Assembly: GCA_030447785.1 (NCBI GenBank)
Contig: JAUJOF010000007.1
Location: 87,246-151,245, forward strand
Direction of reading: 5' to 3'
Source: Solirubrobacteraceae bacterium
Lineage (GTDB): Bacteria > Actinomycetota > Thermoleophilia > Solirubrobacterales > Solirubrobacteraceae
DNA length: 64,000 nucleotides
Part shown: one piece after another, positions 17,139 through 25,234 of the stretch
Position numbering within the stretch: position 1 is the first letter of the stretch
Layout of the letters: each line of letters opens with the position of its first letter
Made by a program: the position numbers and the translations under genes
The notes under the pieces: model-generated
Told to the model about the DNA's origin: nothing
Databases searched by the model: none
What the model saw: the letters and a program-made list of their open reading frames with translations, nothing else

Positions 17139-17366
17139 ATGGCCGACGACCCGCCCGTAGTCCCGACCCACCACGAAGAGGCGCTGCTCCAGCGTCTGCG
17201 TGAGCTGGCAGACACGCAGGACCCGGTGCCGGAGTACGTGACGGCAGCGGCGCAATCGGCGCTGTTCGCCCGCAGGCGTGCGGGCCGCGGGCCCGACAGC
17301 ACCGAGAAGGAACCCGGGCGCGGTTCTTCTCGAGGCGCGCCCCGCAACGCGGATCGCTGCTCATGA
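17139..17366 (+). CDS. Small hypothetical protein, possibly truncated
   Basis: The first 40 residues (HHEEALLQRLRELADTQDP, then VPEYVTAAAQSALFARR) match the style of an actinobacterial family of short regulatory-locus proteins that begin with LLxRLRxxxxxxDPVPxxVxxAAxxAL. After ARRRAGRG the sequence turns into basic low-complexity residues and stops, whereas family members I recall run to about 180 aa. It may thus be a degraded relative. A GTG at 17124 is an alternative start. It sits between the SARP regulator and the DUF2235 gene, four bases before the latter, so it probably belongs to the same transcript. Confidence 0.5.
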   Translation: MADDPPVVPTHHEEALLQRLRELADTQDPVPEYVTAAAQSALFARRRAGRGPDSTEKEPGRGSSRGAPRNADRCS

Positions 17367-17370
17367 GCCC

Positions 17371-18492
17371 ATGACCAGGCGCCTGGTGATCTGCTGTGAC
17401 GGGACCTGGAACCGACCCGATCAGCTCCGCGACGGTGTCGGCGCGCCCACCAACGTGACCAAGGTCGCTCTGGGCGTGGCCGCCCAGGACAACGAAGGCG
17501 ATCCTCAGCTCCTCTTCTACCACCCGGGCGTCGGCACTCGGCGCTTCGAGCGCTTGCGCGGCGGTGCTTTCGGTTTTGGCCTTTCCCGGGACGTCCGCGA
17601 CTGCTACCGCTTCCTGGTCGAGAATTACCGGCCCGGGGACGAGCTCTACTTCTTCGGCTTCAGCCGAGGGGCTTTCACGGCACGCAGCACCGTCGGGCTG
17701 GTGCGGAATTCCGGCATCTTGCGTCTCCAGCACGTCGACCGCATCAAGGAGGCCTACCGCCTCTACCGCGCACGGGCAGACCGCACCCGCCCGAACAACA
17801 TCGAGGCTCGGATCTTCAGGCGGATGTACTCCCATGAGGAGACCGACATCCGCTTCGTGGGCGTCTGGGACACGGTCGGCGCCCTGGGGATCCCCATCGA
17901 CGGGGTGCGCTTCCCCTTCGCGGAGAAGCTCTGGGGGTTCCATGACACCGCGCTCAGCAGTCGGGTGCGCTTCGCCTATCAGGCGCTTGCCATCGACGAG
18001 CAACGCGGCTCCTTTCGCCCCACGCTCTGGAAGCAGCAGCACCATGCGACCGAGCAGACGCTCGAGCAGGTCTGGTTCGCCGGCGTCCATGCCGACGTGG
18101 GTGGCGGCTACCGCGAGCCTGAGCTGGCGGAGATCGCGCTGCTATGGCTGGTCGACCGCGCCCGCGCCTGTGGCCTGGCCTTCGAGCCGGATCACTTCGT
18201 GTTTGCGGAGGGGCATATCGACCCGGAGCGCAGGCGGCTGGGCGCACACATCGCGCCCAACGCCCTGGGGACGATGCACGAATCACGCAAGGGCTTCTAC
18301 CTGCTGCTCCCTCGCCACCCGCGCTCGCTCACCGATCCAGACGGCTCGGCCATGTCGCTGGCTTCGAGCGCCGATCGTCGGCGGCGGGAGATGCCGGACT
18401 ACAACCCGCCTGCCCTCGACACGTACGCCGGACCCCCAACGGACGTGCAGGACGGCACACCGCAGGCCGCTCGAGCCCCCTCCTCCGCTTGA
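17371..18492 (+). CDS. DUF2235 alpha/beta hydrolase (Tle1-like)
   Basis: The 373-aa protein has the DUF2235 layout: an N-terminal LVICCDGTWNRP, the nucleophile elbow GFSRGAFTARS with Ser in G-x-S-x-G form, FVGVWDTVGALG carrying the likely acid, and AGVHADVGGGY with the likely His. The same fold occurs in type VI phospholipase effectors of the Tle1 class, so a lipase or phospholipase activity is plausible but not shown. It has no signal peptide. It follows the SARP regulator and small protein closely. Its last 160 bases overlap a convergent gene. If it releases fatty acids it could feed the neighbouring cyclooxygenase-like enzyme; that is inference. Confidence 0.9.
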   Translation: MTRRLVICCDGTWNRPDQLRDGVGAPTNVTKVALGVAAQDNEGDPQLLFYHPGVGTRRFERLRGGAFGFGLSRDVRDCYRFLVENYRPGDELYFFGFSRGAFTARSTVGLVRNSGILRLQHVDRIKEAYRLYRARADRTRPNNIEARIFRRMYSHEETDIRFVGVWDTVGALGIPIDGVRFPFAEKLWGFHDTALSSRVRFAYQALAIDEQRGSFRPTLWKQQHHATEQTLEQVWFAGVHADVGGGYREPELAEIALLWLVDRARACGLAFEPDHFVFAEGHIDPERRRLGAHIAPNALGTMHESRKGFYLLLPRHPRSLTDPDGSAMSLASSADRRRREMPDYNPPALDTYAGPPTDVQDGTPQAARAPSSA

Positions 18493-19021
18493 CGTCCTTG
18501 ATGTGCGGCTTCTCCGAGGTCGCGTCGAAGCGGTGACGGGCCATGCTGCCTCCTTCGATGTGTCGACACGCGCAAGCGCGGTCTTCATCGAGGTGGCTGG
18601 CCACCTTCTGGACGACCGCCCGGTTCCACAGAAGCTCCGACCCCTGATGCATGCGCCCCCGTATCGCCAGCAGGACCGACGCCTTGGTGAGCCCGACCGA
18701 ACCGGTGATGGCCACGAGGGCGGACACCACGGCGCTGAGCCGTTCGAGTGAGGGGCTCTGGGAGTTGACTCCCGCCCGGCGCGCGTTCCCCGCCGCGGCC
18801 CGCAGTTGAAGCTCGACCTGATCCGCGGGTTCGAAACTGCTGTGCGCCGGCAGCAGCGTGTCGCTCGAGGGCTCGCCGGTGTCGTCCACGAGCGCGTACA
18901 GCTCGGCGATCCGCCATCCCAACTCGACCGCCGCGACCAGCTTGCCCTCCCCTCGAGGCCCGCCGCGCGCACCCCAACATCTCAGCCGGTTTGCGCCAGC
19001 CTGTCGACAGCCCTCCAGCAA
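18329..19021 (-). CDS. Hypothetical protein, uncertain ends
   Basis: The central part (VAAVELGWRIAELYALVDD, DQVELQLRAAAGNARRAGV, LSAVVSALVAITGSVGL) reads like a helical actinobacterial protein of the kind found near STAND-NTPase and CHAT genes. I cannot name the family. The start is unclear: TTG 19021 is the longest, while a purine run GGGGAGGG lies just before an in-frame CTG nearer 18938. The C-terminus runs antisense through the DUF2235 gene for 164 bases and looks non-native there. An internal ATG at 18543 has GGAGG five bases upstream, so a short product from it is possible. Confidence 0.45.
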   Translation of the reverse strand: MLEGCRQAGANRLRCWGARGGPRGEGKLVAAVELGWRIAELYALVDDTGEPSSDTLLPAHSSFEPADQVELQLRAAAGNARRAGVNSQSPSLERLSAVVSALVAITGSVGLTKASVLLAIRGRMHQGSELLWNRAVVQKVASHLDEDRACACRHIEGGSMARHRFDATSEKPHIKDVKRRRGLERPAVCRPARPLGVRRTCRGQAGCSPASPAADDRRSKPATWPSRLDR

Positions 19022-19082
19022 TGCCCATCGCAGACAGTCTCGTTGCCGTTTGTCCGAACACTCACCATCGAAGGGAATCGAG

Positions 19083-19667
19083 ATGTCTGCATCACCAGTC
19101 CCGGGCGTGATCGCCCGCCGTTTGCCCGTCGCCGCACGCCCGGTCCGTCCGCGCCTTGGGGACGCGCCGAGCGCGGGTGGCGTGGCTGCGCGACTGCACG
19201 AAATCGAGGCAGGCGCTCAGCGCTGGCTGATCGCCCACAGCATCGCGATCCTGCGCGTGAGCATGGGCGCCGTCTTCCTCGCCTTCGGTGCGTTGAAGTT
19301 CTTCCCTGGCGTCAGCCCGGCCCAGGGTCTGGTCGAGAAGACGATCGACGTCCTGACCTTCGGAATCGTTCCCGGGGCTGTGGCGCTCGTGCTCGTGGCG
19401 ACGGTGGAGTGCATCATCGGGCTGTGTCTGATCAGCGGACGGGCGCTGCGCGGCGCCGTCTACCTGCTGGGAGTCCAGCTGATCGGCATCCTGTCGCCGC
19501 TGGTGCTGCTCACCGCGCGCCTGTTCGACGGCCCGCACGGCGCACCGACGCTCGAGGGCCAATACGTCCTCAAGGACGTCATCCTCGTCGCTGGCGCCCT
19601 GGTCATCGCCGCCACGGTCGGCGGGGGTCGGCTCACCAGCAGGTCCGACGAGCACAACGCTCGCTGA
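19083..19667 (+). CDS. DoxX-like integral membrane protein
   Basis: The 194-aa protein has a soluble, Pro/Arg-rich N-terminus of about 50 residues and then four hydrophobic segments (ILRVSMGAVFLAFGALKFF, IVPGAVALVLVATVECIIGL, a GAVYLLGVQLIGILSPL helix and VILVAGALVIAATV). The first contains the R-x-x-x-G-x-x-F-x-x-x-G-x-x-K-F pattern of DoxX/YkgB-type proteins. Such proteins are linked to redox balance in some bacteria, but the reaction here is unknown. AAGGGA before the ATG supports the start. It is transcribed away from the 18.3-19.0 kb gene. Confidence 0.75.
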   Translation: MSASPVPGVIARRLPVAARPVRPRLGDAPSAGGVAARLHEIEAGAQRWLIAHSIAILRVSMGAVFLAFGALKFFPGVSPAQGLVEKTIDVLTFGIVPGAVALVLVATVECIIGLCLISGRALRGAVYLLGVQLIGILSPLVLLTARLFDGPHGAPTLEGQYVLKDVILVAGALVIAATVGGGRLTSRSDEHNAR

Positions 19668-19806
19668 ACGCGCAACTCCACGGCTCGATGAGAGGAGCCG
19701 GAGGGCATGCAAGCGGCGCGGCCGGCGTGGGTGTAGGCATGGCCGCCCGCCTGCTGCCCGGGTAGACTCCGCTCGTTGTCATCGTCGGCGGTATCGGGAT
19801 GGCGTT

Positions 19807-20088
19807 GTGGTGATCGCGCCCTTGGCGGTGGTGCCCATTCGGCGCGTCGGTGGTCTGCGTCCGATGAATGACCACGTCTTGAGCAGCCCGGCGCGCATGG
19901 CCAGGATGAGTCTCAACCAGGATCCGAATCGCAACACGCCCGAGGCCATGGCGTCCGGCCCACTGGACTACTCGATCCAGGAGGGCGACTTTCTTCGGGG
20001 CCTTCGCGAGCTCGAGGAAAGCGGCTTGGCCGTGTGCGAGGACGGCGCTTGGCGGCTGACCAGTGCCGGGCACTACTTCCGCCGGTAG
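19807..20088 (+). CDS. Small hypothetical protein with winged-helix-like C-terminus
   Basis: The last 45 residues (DFLRGLRELEESGLAVCEDG, then AWRLTSAGHYFRR) look like helix 3 and the wing of a winged-helix domain. The N-terminal half is less convincing. GTG 19807 gives 93 aa; ATG 19864 gives 74 aa and may be the better start. A -10-like TAGACT lies near 19763. No neighbour suggests a target. Confidence 0.4.
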   Translation: MVIAPLAVVPIRRVGGLRPMNDHVLSSPARMARMSLNQDPNRNTPEAMASGPLDYSIQEGDFLRGLRELEESGLAVCEDGAWRLTSAGHYFRR

Positions 20089-20170
20089 CCGCCTGGACTG
20101 GTGCCGCGAAGGGCGCATCCGCTTTTCGGTCGGGCTACGACCTGACCGAGGCGGTGCGAGCGGCGATCGT

Positions 20171-20186
20171 CAGGTTCGAGTCCTGC
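20171..20186 (+). repeat. tRNA T-arm remnant
   Basis: CAGGTTCGAGTCCTGC is identical to the T arm of the tRNA-Arg at 8864-8879. No matching acceptor, D or anticodon arm is found upstream, so this is at most a 3' fragment, as left by integration into or near a tRNA. Confidence 0.35.
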
Positions 20187-20403
20187 GGAGGCGTGCGGCG
20201 GCGCCGGACGGCGTGGTCGAGCAAAGCGGCGCGTAGGCTCGCGCTCGTCGAGGGCTCCGACGAGCTGGCGGAGGTGAGGGCACGCGAGGCGGTGCTAGAC
20301 GTCGCCACCGGCAGGGCCGATGGCCGGCCGTGCGCGCCGGGTTTGCCGAGCAGGTTCCTGGCGCGGCGGGGCGGCCCCGCCGAGAGCGCCCAACCGAGGT
20401 CGG

Positions 20404-20409
20404 TACGGT
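20404..20409 (+). promoter_or_regulatory. -10-like TACGGT before pabBC fusion
   Basis: TACGGT lies six bases before GTG 20416 with no Shine-Dalgarno between. This spacing supports GTG 20416 as a leaderless start. Confidence 0.4.
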
Positions 20410-20415
20410 CTTGGC

Positions 20416-22590
20416 GTGCAGAGCGCGAGGACGTCGCCGGCGCCGGATCGCCGCTCGGGGGCGGGGGTGGTGCGGGTGGCTCTCGAGCTCGACGTCACCC
20501 CCGAGCAGGCACTGCTGGCCCTGCGCGACGATCGCCGGCCCTTCGCGCTGGTGGGCGACTGGGCCGGTGGCGGAGCGCTGGTGGGCTCCGAGCCGCTGCG
20601 CGTGGTGACCGGCGCGCACGCGGCCCTGGCCGTGCTCGAGGAGTCGCGCGGCGCGGCCGGTGAGGGGCGCGAGGCAGCTGTCGGCGGCGGCTGGTTCGGC
20701 TGGCTGGGCTTCGCCGTGGGTGGAGCGATCGAGCGCCTCACGCCCGGGCCGCCGCGTCCCGATCCGCTGCCCGCCGCGTCACTCGCCTACTACGACCACC
20801 TGCTGCGCCGGGATTCCGAGGGCCGCTGGTGGTTCGAGGCGCTGCCGACGCCCGACCGGCGCGAGGCGCTGGAGCATCGCCTGGCGCTCCTGGCCGAGCG
20901 CCTGCGCCCGCCCGCCCGTCCACGCCCATGGAAGCTCGAGGGTCTGGCGCCCCGGCCACCGGGCTACGTCGGCCACCGCTCCGCGGTTGCCGCCTGCCTG
21001 CAGCGGATCGCCGCGGGGGAGATCTACCAGGCGAACCTCTGCCTGCGCTTCGAAGGTCGCCTGGGCGGGGCGGCGATCGACGCGTTCGCCACGGCGCGGG
21101 CGCGACTGCGCCCCGCCTACGCGGCGTTCTTCGACCTGCCCGGCGGCGCGGTGATGAGCCTCTCGCCCGAGCTCTTCCTGCGCCGCGCCGGCGCGCGTGT
21201 CGAGACCCGGCCCGTCAAGGGCACCGCGCCGCGCAGCGACGATCCCGTCCGCGCCGGGGCCCAGCGTCACGATCTCACGGTCTCGGCCAAGGACGCGGCG
21301 GAGAACGTGATGATCACCGACCTGATGCGCAACGACCTGGGGCGGGTCTGCCGCTACGGGTCGATCGCCGCTCGCCCGCCTCACGCCGAGGCTCACCCCG
21401 GCGTGTGGCACCTGGTCTCCACGGTCGAGGGCGAGCTGGGCGAGGGCGTGACCGATGCCGACCTCGTGCGCGCCGCGTTCCCGCCGGGGTCGGTGACCGG
21501 GGCGCCCAAGGTGCAGGCGCTGGAGGTCATCTCCGCGCTGGAGGCCACCGGCCGCGAGACGTACACGGGCGCCGTCGGCTACGCCAGTCCGGCGGCCGGG
21601 CTCGAGCTGAACGTCGCCATCCGAACCTTCGAGGTGCGCGGCGAGCGTGTGTGGCTGGGGGCGGGGGGAGGGATCGTGGCCGACTCGGACCCCGACGCCG
21701 AGGTGTGTGAGGCGTGGCGCAAGGCCGCCCCGCTGGCGCGCGCGCTCGGCGCCGAGCTGCCCGAGCCGGATCCTCGCGGTGCTCCCTCGTCGGGCGCGCT
21801 CGCCACGCGACCGCCCGGGCCATCTGCGGCCACCGCCCCTGGAGAGTCCAAGCCCGCGCTTCCCTGGGCCGGCGGTCCGCGCCCCGATCCTGCGCTGGGA
21901 CTGATCGAGACGCTCGCCGTGCGCGACGGCACGCCGCTTGCCCTCGATGCGCATCTCGCCCGCCTGGCGCACAGCGCGCGCACGGTGCTGGGCGCATCGC
22001 CGCCGTCCGGGCTCGGCGCGCGCGTGCGCCGCCGTGCCGCTGACGCACCGTGGGCGTGGGCGCGCCTGCGCATCACGGTCGCCCCCGGCGACGACTGCCT
22101 CACCTGGGACGTGCAACCCGCGGAGCCCGCGGTCCTCGGCTCGGACGATCCCGTGGCGCTGGCGCCGCTCCTCCTCCCCGGCGGCCTGGGCGAGCACAAG
22201 TGGGCCGACCGCCGGCTCGTCGACGCCTGCTCGACGCGCCACGGCGCATGCCCGCTCCTCGTCGATCTCGACGGCGCGGTGCTCGAAGCCGCGTGGGCCA
22301 ACGTCTGGCTGCTGGAGGGCGACCGGCTAATGACGCCGCCTGCGGACGGTCGCCTGCTGGCCGGGGTGATGCGTGCCGCGCTGCCCGCGGTCGCTCAGCG
22401 CGCTGGCCTCGAGGCCAGCGAGGAACCGGTGGTCCTCGAGCGCCTCGAGCCGGCCGAGGCGGTGCTGCTGACCTCCTCCGTACGGCTGGTCACCGTCGCG
22501 ACGCTGAGCGGGCAGCGGCCGTCATCGCGTGGCATGCTCATCGCCGGTCGGTTGCGTGAGGCCCTGCGCGGCGAGCTTGGATTGCCATGA
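20416..22590 (+). CDS. pabBC: Fused aminodeoxychorismate synthase component I / aminodeoxychorismate lyase
   Basis: The 724-aa protein should make 4-aminobenzoate for folate. Residues 1 to about 450 are a chorismate-utilising PabB domain (IAAGEIYQANLC, ETRPVKGTAPR, VSAKDAAENVMITDLMRND, FPPGSVTGAPKVQALEVIS). A Pro/Ala-rich linker follows, then a class IV aminotransferase-fold PabC domain from about residue 490 (LGLIETLAVRDGTPLALDAH, EHKWADRRLVDA with the expected PLP lysine, VLLTSSVRLV). In E. coli these are separate genes. No PabA glutaminase is adjacent. GTG 20416 is favoured by the TACGGT hexamer; GTG codons at 20467-20478 are alternatives. The end overlaps the next gene by ATGA. Confidence 0.93.
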   Translation: MQSARTSPAPDRRSGAGVVRVALELDVTPEQALLALRDDRRPFALVGDWAGGGALVGSEPLRVVTGAHAALAVLEESRGAAGEGREAAVGGGWFGWLGFAVGGAIERLTPGPPRPDPLPAASLAYYDHLLRRDSEGRWWFEALPTPDRREALEHRLALLAERLRPPARPRPWKLEGLAPRPPGYVGHRSAVAACLQRIAAGEIYQANLCLRFEGRLGGAAIDAFATARARLRPAYAAFFDLPGGAVMSLSPELFLRRAGARVETRPVKGTAPRSDDPVRAGAQRHDLTVSAKDAAENVMITDLMRNDLGRVCRYGSIAARPPHAEAHPGVWHLVSTVEGELGEGVTDADLVRAAFPPGSVTGAPKVQALEVISALEATGRETYTGAVGYASPAAGLELNVAIRTFEVRGERVWLGAGGGIVADSDPDAEVCEAWRKAAPLARALGAELPEPDPRGAPSSGALATRPPGPSAATAPGESKPALPWAGGPRPDPALGLIETLAVRDGTPLALDAHLARLAHSARTVLGASPPSGLGARVRRRAADAPWAWARLRITVAPGDDCLTWDVQPAEPAVLGSDDPVALAPLLLPGGLGEHKWADRRLVDACSTRHGACPLLVDLDGAVLEAAWANVWLLEGDRLMTPPADGRLLAGVMRAALPAVAQRAGLEASEEPVVLERLEPAEAVLLTSSVRLVTVATLSGQRPSSRGMLIAGRLREALRGELGLP

Positions 22591-23465
22591 GCACGCCGAC
22601 CGCGACCCTGCCCGCCGCGCTGCGCCTGGGGCCCGTCGAGCTGAGCGTCGCCGACCTTGGCCGGTCGCTGGTCTTCTACGAGGAGTCCCTGGGCCTGAAG
22701 GTCCACCGCCGCGAGGACGGGCGGGCAGCGATGGGGGCGGGTGAGGAGGATCTCCTGCGCCTCGTCGAGGAGCCGGGCGCTCGGCCCGCCGGTCGGCACG
22801 CAGGCCTCTTCCACCTCGCCCTCCTGTACCCCGACCGCACCCAGCTGGCCGGCGCGCTGGCCCGCCTGGTGGCCGCCCGCACGCGACTGTCGGGCGCAGC
22901 CGACCACGGCGTTTCGGAGGCGCTGTATCTCGCGGATCCCGACGGCAACGGCATCGAGCTCTACGCCGACCGACCGCGCGCGCAGTGGCCCGCGCCCGAG
23001 GCGCCGGGAGCGCGCGTCGGGATGTTCACGGCGGCGCTGGACCTGCGCGACCTGCTGCAGGTCGCCGACGGCGACGGTGCCCCGCCGCTCGTCCCGTCCG
23101 GGCTGGTCATGGGCCACGTCCACCTGCACGTGGGCGACATCGGCGAGGGGCTGGCCTTCTACCGCGACGTGCTGGGCTTCGAGCTGATGCAGGTTCTCGG
23201 CGGGACCGCCGCCTTCGTGTCCGCCGGCGGATATCACCACCACCTGGGCTTCAACGTCTGGCAGGGCCAGGGCGTCGGCCCGGCCCCCGCCGGCACCGTC
23301 GGGGTGCGCGAGTGGACGATCGTGCTCGAGGCAGCGCAGGAGGTCGAGGCGGTCCGCGCCCGGGCCGCCGCGGCCGACGCCGTCGTCGAGCACGCGGCAG
23401 GCGGCGGGCTTCTCGTGCGCGACCCGTGGGAGATCAGGGCGCGCTTCGTCGCCGCCGGTGCGTGA
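22587..23465 (+). CDS. VOC-family (glyoxalase/extradiol dioxygenase-like) protein
   Basis: Two vicinal-oxygen-chelate modules are visible in 292 aa: LGPVELSVADLGRSLVFYEE with LADPDGNGIELYADR, and MGHVHLHVGDIGEGLAFYRD with HHHLGFNVWQG. The arrangement and length match CatE-type catechol 2,3-dioxygenase-like proteins of Bacillus. Metal ligands would be His of GHVHLHV, the HHH cluster and the Glu of ELY; the exact reaction cannot be assigned. The ATGA overlap with pabBC means coupled translation, though no pathway link to folate is evident. Confidence 0.88.
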   Translation: MSTPTATLPAALRLGPVELSVADLGRSLVFYEESLGLKVHRREDGRAAMGAGEEDLLRLVEEPGARPAGRHAGLFHLALLYPDRTQLAGALARLVAARTRLSGAADHGVSEALYLADPDGNGIELYADRPRAQWPAPEAPGARVGMFTAALDLRDLLQVADGDGAPPLVPSGLVMGHVHLHVGDIGEGLAFYRDVLGFELMQVLGGTAAFVSAGGYHHHLGFNVWQGQGVGPAPAGTVGVREWTIVLEAAQEVEAVRARAAAADAVVEHAAGGGLLVRDPWEIRARFVAAGA

Positions 23466-23527
23466 TCACGGCGCGGCGTCGCGCGTGCGGCGCGGACCGG
23501 TAGCTGCGTCCACGGCCCCCGGAACCG

Positions 23528-25123
23528 TCACGCAGGTGCCGAAGCAGCGGCCTGCCTCGCGCGCTCGAGCGCGGCCTCGGCGTTCACGCGTCCGAAGCCG
23601 TATTGCGGGCTGTGGCCCTCGTCGTCGTACTCCCCCGGCGAGTCGTCGATGCGATCGCACGAGGCGCGCAGGACCTCCTTCACCTCGGAGAAGGACAGCT
23701 CCGGGTTGTGGGCCAGGACGAGGGCGGCGACCCCCGCGACGCCGGGGCAGGCGCTCGACGTTCCCCCAAAGGAGTTGGTGTAGTCACCCGCGTCGTCGCC
23801 GAGCGTCGAGTCGCCCGAGTTGTACCCCTCCGCGCCGCTGCGGTCGGTGGTCCAGATCCCCGCGGTCAGCGAGGGCTCTCCGTGGTTGCTCGGAAAGCAG
23901 CACCAGACGGCGTCGCCGTAGTCGCTGTAGGCGCTTCGGGTCCCACCGTCGTTGCAGGCCGCCACCGCGATGACCTTCTCGTAGGCGGCGTAGCCGTCGT
24001 TGTCGACGCTCTCGTTGCCGTTGCCCGCGGCCCAGGTGATCACGCAGCCTCGGCCGTCACGACCTTGCTCGACGGCGAAGTCGATCGCGAGGCGGGTGGA
24101 GTCGGGGAGAGGCACCACCTGCTGGTGCACCGGATCGTCGGGGTCCCACCAGCGGCCATCGACGGGCCCCCAGCTGCACGAGATGACGTCCGCGCCATGC
24201 TCGGCCGCCCAGACGAAGGCATCGGCCTCGTCCTGGGAGCCGAGGCCTGACTGCAGGCGAATGGGCATCAGCCGGGCCTTCGGTGCCACGCCGCTCGCCC
24301 CCTGGGAGCCGTCGGCGCAGGCGACCCCTGCGCAGGCGGTCCCGTGGTTGGAGCCTTCGCTCGGGCGCGAGTCGTCGGAACGGGGCGGCGAGACGGAGCG
24401 CGATGCCACGACCTTGTCGGAGGCCGAGAACTCCTCGTGGTCGATGTCGACCCCGTCGTCGACGATGGCGATCAGCACATCCTCGCCCTGGGTCAGCTCC
24501 CAGGCGGCGGTGACGTTGGCATGCGCGTCGACCGCCGTGCCGTCGACGACCGTGCGCTGAAGATGCCACTGCTCGGGAAAGGCGGCGTTCCAGCCGACCT
24601 CACGCACCAGCTCGGGATGGCACAGCTCGACGTCCTCGCGCTCCAGCAGCTCCGCGGCGCGCGAGAAGATCCCCCGACCGATCCCTTCGGGGCCGGCGAC
24701 GAAGTACGCGTTGGTGGCATAGCTCAGGGGGCGCCTGACCGAGAGGCCCGCAGCGCCGATGGCCTCCTCGCACTCCGATGGCTGCGCGGCGTCGACGAAC
24801 TTGACGAACAGGTTCTCGGTGTAGACCACGGGCGCCCCATGCTGATCGCGCAGCCCCCGCCCGGCGAACTGCACGCCGGAATCGGCATTCAGCGTCTCGG
24901 CGAGCTCCTTCGCGCGCCCCCCGGGCGCCTGGTACACACCCACCCCGGCCGGGGCGAACCCGAAGAGGGGCGTGAGCTGCGCACCTGCGGCACGGCTCTG
25001 GCGGGACAACGGGGAGACATCGTGGCGAGCTCCCCGGCGATGGGTACGGACGACGACGAGGTCACCTTGGTCCTCGAGCCGGAGCTCGGCACCGTTGCTC
25101 CCTCCGAAGCGGCAGGACACCAT
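23528..25123 (-). CDS. Subtilisin-like serine protease (S8), cytoplasmic with N-terminal pro-region
   Basis: The 531-aa protein has a catalytic triad of Asp222 (IAIVDDGVD), His260 (SNHGTACAGV) and Ser456 (GGTSSACPGVAG), with the oxyanion Asn368 in TWAAGNGNE. The HGT-x-CAG style recalls the kexin-like branch. Residues 1-175 form a pro-region without a signal peptide (ENLFVKFVDAAQPSECEEA, then NAYFVAGPEG), so the enzyme is predicted to stay inside the cell or leave by an unusual route. It has no P domain or membrane anchor. AAGGAGGG upstream of the ATG is a strong ribosome-binding site. A gene encoding a homologue of the pro-region diverges 111 bp away. Confidence 0.93.
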   Translation of the reverse strand: MVSCRFGGSNGAELRLEDQGDLVVVRTHRRGARHDVSPLSRQSRAAGAQLTPLFGFAPAGVGVYQAPGGRAKELAETLNADSGVQFAGRGLRDQHGAPVVYTENLFVKFVDAAQPSECEEAIGAAGLSVRRPLSYATNAYFVAGPEGIGRGIFSRAAELLEREDVELCHPELVREVGWNAAFPEQWHLQRTVVDGTAVDAHANVTAAWELTQGEDVLIAIVDDGVDIDHEEFSASDKVVASRSVSPPRSDDSRPSEGSNHGTACAGVACADGSQGASGVAPKARLMPIRLQSGLGSQDEADAFVWAAEHGADVISCSWGPVDGRWWDPDDPVHQQVVPLPDSTRLAIDFAVEQGRDGRGCVITWAAGNGNESVDNDGYAAYEKVIAVAACNDGGTRSAYSDYGDAVWCCFPSNHGEPSLTAGIWTTDRSGAEGYNSGDSTLGDDAGDYTNSFGGTSSACPGVAGVAALVLAHNPELSFSEVKEVLRASCDRIDDSPGEYDDEGHSPQYGFGRVNAEAALERARQAAASAPA

Positions 25124-25234
25124 TGAGAATCCCTCCTTGGATCGCTACGCGGCCCACAGGACCGCCTTCGTCCCCATTCTCTCCTCATTGCTGTCCGCTG
25201 GCAAGGGACCGGAGCCTCGCGCAAGAATGGGACG

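Larger units (their letters stand above)
20089..20415. other. 327-bp stretch without a supported gene
   Basis: Nothing coding is convincing here. It contains a 16-base exact copy of a tRNA T arm (see 20171-20186) and the promoter-like hexamer for the pabBC fusion at its right end. Confidence 0.4.

Noticed and set aside
19633-20118. Minus-strand frame with coding-like stretches
   Set aside because: Composition alternates between plausible and low-complexity, and it lies antisense to a better plus-strand frame and the DoxX gene end.
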